NCBI GenBank assembly: GCA_947377705.1
Contig: CANCGU010000009.1
Span: 1 to 26,140, forward strand
From: Comamonadaceae bacterium
GTDB lineage: Bacteria; Pseudomonadota; Gammaproteobacteria; Burkholderiales; Burkholderiaceae
DNA: 26,140 nucleotides
Direction of reading: 5' to 3'
The position numbers and the translations under genes are program-made. This document shows, in pieces, positions 22,858-26,140 of the stretch. The notes beneath the pieces were generated by a model. It did not search any database. It was not told where the DNA came from and saw nothing but the letters and a program-made list of their open reading frames with translations. How positions within the stretch are numbered: position 1 is the first letter of the stretch; the number at the start of each line of letters is the position of its first letter.

Positions 22858-22941
22858 GCGGGTCTCTTGTTTTTTAGCTGATAAACAGCGCACTAGATTG
22901 TTTCACAGCGACAATCGAATCTCGTTCTCTTGGAGACTGTT

Positions 22942-23466
22942 TTGCTTGTAAAACTTTTGCATCACCCCCGCCGCGTTTGGCTGTTCATCTTGCTGGTCTG
23001 CGCTGGCTTGTTGTCGTTTGGCATGTATTTGCAGCATGTGGTGGGCTTAGAGCCGTGCCCCATGTGCATCGTGCAACGCTATGTCATGGTGCTGATGGCT
23101 GGCGTGGCCTTGCTTGGGGCTTTGTTGTCCTCTCGTCCAGCCGCGTTGGGTATCGGCGCCTTGCTCACGATGCTGGCCGGTGGTGGTGCTTATGTGGCGG
23201 CGCGTCAAAGCTGGTTGCAGTGGTACCCGCCTGAGTTCGCTTCGTGTGGCCGCGACTTTTACGGCATGATCGAAACCTTCCCACTGCAACGCGCCATTCC
23301 TATGATTTTCAAAGGCAGCGGCGATTGTGTGAAGGTGGATTGGACGTTCTTGGGTGGCTCAATTGCCAACTGGTCATTTGTGGCGTTTGTCGTCTTGTGT
23401 GCGGTCGCCTTGGCCACCACGGTGCTGGCGCTGCGCCCCGCGCAAGCGCCAGACGCGCAGTTATAA
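22942..23466 (+). CDS. dsbB: Disulfide bond formation protein B
   Basis: Inner-membrane quinone reductase that re-oxidises DsbA. The 174-residue product has four hydrophobic segments, the first periplasmic pair C39-P-M-C42 in GLEPCPMCIVQRY, and the second pair C102 and C129 in the long second periplasmic loop. The conserved arginine R46 follows the first pair. The start is placed at TTG 22942 because GGAG at 22932-22935 is six bases upstream; the longer frame begins at another TTG (22930) that overlaps this site. No ATG exists near the N-terminus, so a TTG start is likely. Its stop overlaps the convergent argA stop by 6 bases. The 84-base gap to the divergent rhodanese gene shows no promoter I trust. 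Confidence 0.92.
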   Translation: MLVKLLHHPRRVWLFILLVCAGLLSFGMYLQHVVGLEPCPMCIVQRYVMVLMAGVALLGALLSSRPAALGIGALLTMLAGGGAYVAARQSWLQWYPPEFASCGRDFYGMIETFPLQRAIPMIFKGSGDCVKVDWTFLGGSIANWSFVAFVVLCAVALATTVLALRPAQAPDAQL

Positions 23467-24807
23467 GTTCTTCACGAGGACCAAGCTCTTGCGGTCCCAG
23501 TTGTACTTGCGCTTGCGGGCCTCGGGCAGCCAGTCAGGGTCGACCTGCACGAAGCCGCGCTTCAAGAACCAATGCTTGGTGCGCGTGGTCAGCACAAAAA
23601 TGCTCTTGAGGCCTTTGTTGCGCGCGCGTTGTTCGATGCGTTTGAGCACCTTTTCGCCATCGCCTTGGCCTTGCGATTGCGGTGACACGGTGAGGGCGGC
23701 CATCTCAGCCGTTTTGGCTTCGGGGTAGGGGTACAACGCTGCGCAGGCAAAGATCACACCATCATGCTCAATCACGGTGTATTGGCCCACATCGCGCTCA
23801 ATCTCATTGCGGTCACGCTTGACCAGCGAGCCATCTTTTTCAAACGGCTCAATGAGCTGCAAGATACCGCCCACGTCCTCGTGCGTGGCTTCGCGCAGGC
23901 TTTCCAACTTTTCGTCCACCACCATGGTGCCGATGCCGTCATGCATGTAGACCTCTAGCAACAGCGAGCCATCCACCGCGAACGGCAAGATATGGCTACG
24001 TTCCACGCCCGTTTCGCAGGCTTTCACGCAGTGCTGCAAGTAAAAGGCGATGTCGGAGGGGTCGGTGGTGGCGGGCAGGGTGGCCAGCAGCTGTTTGGCT
24101 GCGTCCAAGGGCAATTCGGTGTCGATGGGGTTGTCTTCGCCTTCGGGCTCCGAGGGATGGATGCGGATGCCCGGGGTTTCGGTGACAAAAATCAGCTTAT
24201 CGGCTTGCAGCGCGGTGGCGACCGAGGTGGCCACTTCTTCCATGGTCAGATTGAAGGCTTCGCCGGTGGGTGAGAAACCAAAGGGCGAGATCAACACCAT
24301 CGAGCCCGCTGCGAGGGTTTGCGTAATGCCGGCCACATCCACTTTGCGCACCAGACCTGAGTGCTGAAAGTCCACCCCGTCCAAGATGCCCACAGGGCGT
24401 GCGGTGATGAAGTTGCCCGAAATCACCCGCACAGTCGCGCCCGCCATGGGCGTGTTGGGCAGGGCTTGGCTGAAGGCCGCTTCAATCTCAAAGCGCAGCT
24501 GGCCTGCAGCTTCTTGGGCGCAGTCTAGCGACACGCTGTCGGTGATGCGCATGCCGTGTGAATATTGGGGCACATGGCCTTTGGCGGCGAGCTGTTCGTT
24601 CACCTGTGGGCGAAAGCCGTGTACCAACACAATGCGCACGCCCATGCTTTGAATCAGCGCCAAGTCTTGCGCCAAATTGGGCAGCTTGCCTGCGGCAATG
24701 GCCTCGCCGGCGATGCCCACGACAAAGGTTTTGCCGCGGTGCATGTGGATGTACGGCGCAACCGAGCGGAACCAAGGCACAAAGGTGAAGTCAAAAACAG
24801 CGGACAT
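23461..24807 (-). CDS. argA: Amino-acid N-acetyltransferase (N-acetylglutamate synthase)
   Basis: First step of arginine synthesis: acetyl-CoA + glutamate to N-acetylglutamate. The 448-residue product has the classical two-domain layout. An N-terminal amino-acid-kinase-like domain (FRSVAPYIHMHRGKTFVVGIAG, IVLVHGFRPQVNEQL, ISPFGFSPTGEAFNL) binds arginine for feedback inhibition in this family. A C-terminal GNAT domain carries AALTVSPQSQGQGDGEKVL, the acetyl-CoA loop, and TKHWFLKRGF. Length is close to E. coli ArgA (443). The start at ATG 24807 (MSAVFDFTFVPWF) fits the family; the frame extends 35 codons further upstream (to 24912), but that extension overlaps the divergent hrpA start. The 92-base intergenic region must serve both genes; no ArgR box was recognised. 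Confidence 0.93.
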   Translation of the reverse strand: MSAVFDFTFVPWFRSVAPYIHMHRGKTFVVGIAGEAIAAGKLPNLAQDLALIQSMGVRIVLVHGFRPQVNEQLAAKGHVPQYSHGMRITDSVSLDCAQEAAGQLRFEIEAAFSQALPNTPMAGATVRVISGNFITARPVGILDGVDFQHSGLVRKVDVAGITQTLAAGSMVLISPFGFSPTGEAFNLTMEEVATSVATALQADKLIFVTETPGIRIHPSEPEGEDNPIDTELPLDAAKQLLATLPATTDPSDIAFYLQHCVKACETGVERSHILPFAVDGSLLLEVYMHDGIGTMVVDEKLESLREATHEDVGGILQLIEPFEKDGSLVKRDRNEIERDVGQYTVIEHDGVIFACAALYPYPEAKTAEMAALTVSPQSQGQGDGEKVLKRIEQRARNKGLKSIFVLTTRTKHWFLKRGFVQVDPDWLPEARKRKYNWDRKSLVLVKNL

Positions 24808-24860
24808 GGCGGTTGGTTTGTGGCGGGTAGGTGGGTGGGCGCCTGCGGTCGAAGCCGGGC

Positions 24861-24869
24861 TGGGATAAT
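24861..24869 (+). promoter_or_regulatory. Extended -10 element, candidate hrpA promoter
   Basis: TGGGATAAT is a TG-n extended -10 with a 5/6 match to TATAAT. A good -35 is not obvious, as is common with extended -10 promoters. It would start transcription near 24876, giving a leader of about 25 bases before the TTG start at 24900. Confidence 0.4.
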
Positions 24870-24899
24870 TGCGGATTGTCACCCAAGTTAGTGTTTGTT

Positions 24900-26140
24900 T
24901 TGTCCACCTCAAGCTCCCCGTCTGTTCCGCTCACGATTGAATTTCCAGAATCGCTGCCCGTCTCGGTCAGGCGCGAGGAAATCATGGCCGCCATGCAGGC
25001 GAACCAAGTGATCATTGTGTGTGGCGAAACGGGCTCAGGCAAAACCACACAGCTGCCCAAAATGGCACTGGCCTTGGGCCGTGGGCAAGGACGTGAGTTG
25101 GGGGCTAACCCCAAACCCGGCCAGCGCAAACAGATCATTGGCCACACCCAGCCGCGCCGCATTGCCGCCAGCTCGGTGGCCAAGCGCATTGCCGAAGAAC
25201 TCAAAACCCCGCTGGGCGATGTGGTGGGTTTCAAGGTGCGTTTTCAAGACCGCCTGAGCAAAGACGCCTCGGTCAAGCTGATGACCGATGGCATTTTGCT
25301 GGCCGAGACGCAAAACGACCCGCTGCTCAAAGCCTACGACACCATCATCATTGACGAGGCCCACGAGCGCAGCCTGAACATCGACTTCCTGCTGGGCTAC
25401 TTGCGCGAAATCTTGCCGCGCAGGCCCGACCTGAAAATCATCGTCACCTCAGCCACGATTGATGCGGACCGCTTTGCGCAGCACTTTGCGTCAGCCAAGG
25501 GGCCAGCGCCTGTGTTGATGGTCTCGGGCCGCACCTTCCCTGTGGAAATGCGCTACCGCCCGTTTGAAGAGAAGCGTGACTACGACCTGAACAACGCCAT
25601 TGCCGATGGCGTGGACGAGCTGTGGAGCAACCCCTCGCAGCAAGGCGATATTTTGGTGTTCTTGCCGGGTGAGCGCGAAATTCGCGAAGCAGCCGACCAC
25701 CTGCGTGCACACCTGAGCCACTCGCCCGTGATGCGCAGCGCAGAGGTGCTGCCGCTGTTCGCAAGGCTGTCGACGGCCGAGCAAGACCGTGTGTTTGACA
25801 CACGCGGAGGACGACGCATTGTGCTGGCCACCAACGTGGCCGAAACCTCGCTCACCGTGCCCGGCATTCGCTATGTGATTGACGCCGGCACGGCCCGCGT
25901 CAAACGCTACAGCTGGCGCAGCAAGGTGGAGCAGTTGATGGTCGAACCCATCAGCCAAGCCGCAGCCAACCAACGCGCAGGCCGTTGCGGCCGTGTGGCC
26001 AACGGCATTTGCATTCGCTTGTACGACGAGGTGGACTTCAACGGACGTTCGCGTTTCACAGACCCCGAAATTCTGCGTTCATCCTTGGCTGGTGTGATTT
26101 TGCGCATGAAGTCACTGCACCTCGGCAATGTGGAGCAGTT
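24900..26140 (+). CDS. hrpA: DEAH-box ATP-dependent RNA helicase HrpA (3' truncated by window)
   Basis: The frame is open from about 24861 to the window end. From TTG 24900 the first 413 codons read [20 protein letters not shown] followed by helicase motifs in order: GETGSGKT (Walker A, 42-49), TQPRRIAA (Ia), DEAH (152-155), SAT (VTSATID), [12 protein letters not shown] (motif V) and QRAGRCGR (motif VI, 358-365). This is the DEAH/HrpA class. Full HrpA is about 1,300 residues, so two thirds of the gene lie beyond the window. The E. coli enzyme processes fimbrial mRNA and helps rescue stalled ribosomes. The start is not certain: GTG 24891 and TTG 24900 are both possible, with no strong ribosome binding site, and internal ATGs at 24984 and 24993 would cut conserved sequence. 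Confidence 0.9.
   Translation, partial: MSTSSSPSVPLTIEFPESLPVSVRREEIMAAMQANQVIIVCGETGSGKTTQLPKMALALGRGQGRELGANPKPGQRKQIIGHTQPRRIAASSVAKRIAEELKTPLGDVVGFKVRFQDRLSKDASVKLMTDGILLAETQNDPLLKAYDTIIIDEAHERSLNIDFLLGYLREILPRRPDLKIIVTSATIDADRFAQHFASAKGPAPVLMVSGRTFPVEMRYRPFEEKRDYDLNNAIADGVDELWSNPSQQGDILVFLPGEREIREAADHLRAHLSHSPVMRSAEVLPLFARLSTAEQDRVFDTRGGRRIVLATNVAETSLTVPGIRYVIDAGTARVKRYSWRSKVEQLMVEPISQAAANQRAGRCGRVANGICIRLYDEVDFNGRSRFTDPEILRSSLAGVILRMKSLHLGNVEQ

Noticed and set aside
22858..22941. Small inverted repeat GCTGATAAACAGC between the rhodanese gene and dsbB
   Set aside because: Only a 4-bp stem, no T-run, not distinguishable from chance.
24808..24912. 35-codon N-terminal extension of argA
   Set aside because: The extension is not typical of ArgA and overlaps the divergent hrpA promoter and start; ATG 24807 gives the normal family length.

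Overview
The window looks like chromosomal DNA of a betaproteobacterium of order Burkholderiales, probably family Comamonadaceae and perhaps close to Limnohabitans or Rhodoferax. This rests on the protein flavour (ArgA of about 448 aa, DsbB, PPK1/Ppx, a long ChrA with an LRR-kinase neighbour, an MnmC-type oxidoreductase) and on the compact gene layout. The genus is an inference. Base composition is uneven: hand counts of single 60-base lines gave about 45% GC at 7261-7320, 50% at 2281-2340 and 73% at 19741-19800.

Left part (1-8.4 kb), cell-envelope and lipid genes: the tail of a probable glycosyltransferase, ugd (UDP-glucuronate synthesis), lplT (lysophospholipid flippase), a GT4 glycosyltransferase of the lipid-glycosylating type, an Mpo1-like membrane protein behind a good Pho box, a class III aminotransferase with an unusual N-terminal extension, divergent from a phosphatidylserine decarboxylase, and a CHAD-domain protein. 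A small membrane-protein gene at 8.4-9.05 kb appears broken by a frameshift plus a deletion.

Middle part (9-15.9 kb), phosphate and polyphosphate: a Tat-exported PhoX-type phosphatase and polyphosphate kinase ppk, both preceded by Pho-box repeats, then sixA, a lysine-rich histone-H1-like protein and exopolyphosphatase ppx. Together with the CHAD protein (a polyphosphate-binding domain) and the Pho box at 4.16 kb, this suggests that much of the first 16 kb belongs to a phosphate-starvation programme: scavenging phosphate, storing and releasing polyphosphate, and possibly remodelling membrane lipids.

Right part (15.9-26.1 kb): a tight minus-strand run of five genes reads cysteine-dioxygenase/4x-rhodanese fusion, yggX, an mnmC-like gene with an eroded methyltransferase domain, chrA, and an LRR-protein kinase, with gaps of only 9-54 bases. 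Then follow dsbB (plus strand), argA (minus strand, overlapping the end of dsbB) and the first 413 codons of the DEAH helicase gene hrpA, cut by the window edge.

No rRNA, tRNA, CRISPR array, insertion sequence or integrase was seen. No gene-free stretch exceeds 300 bases.
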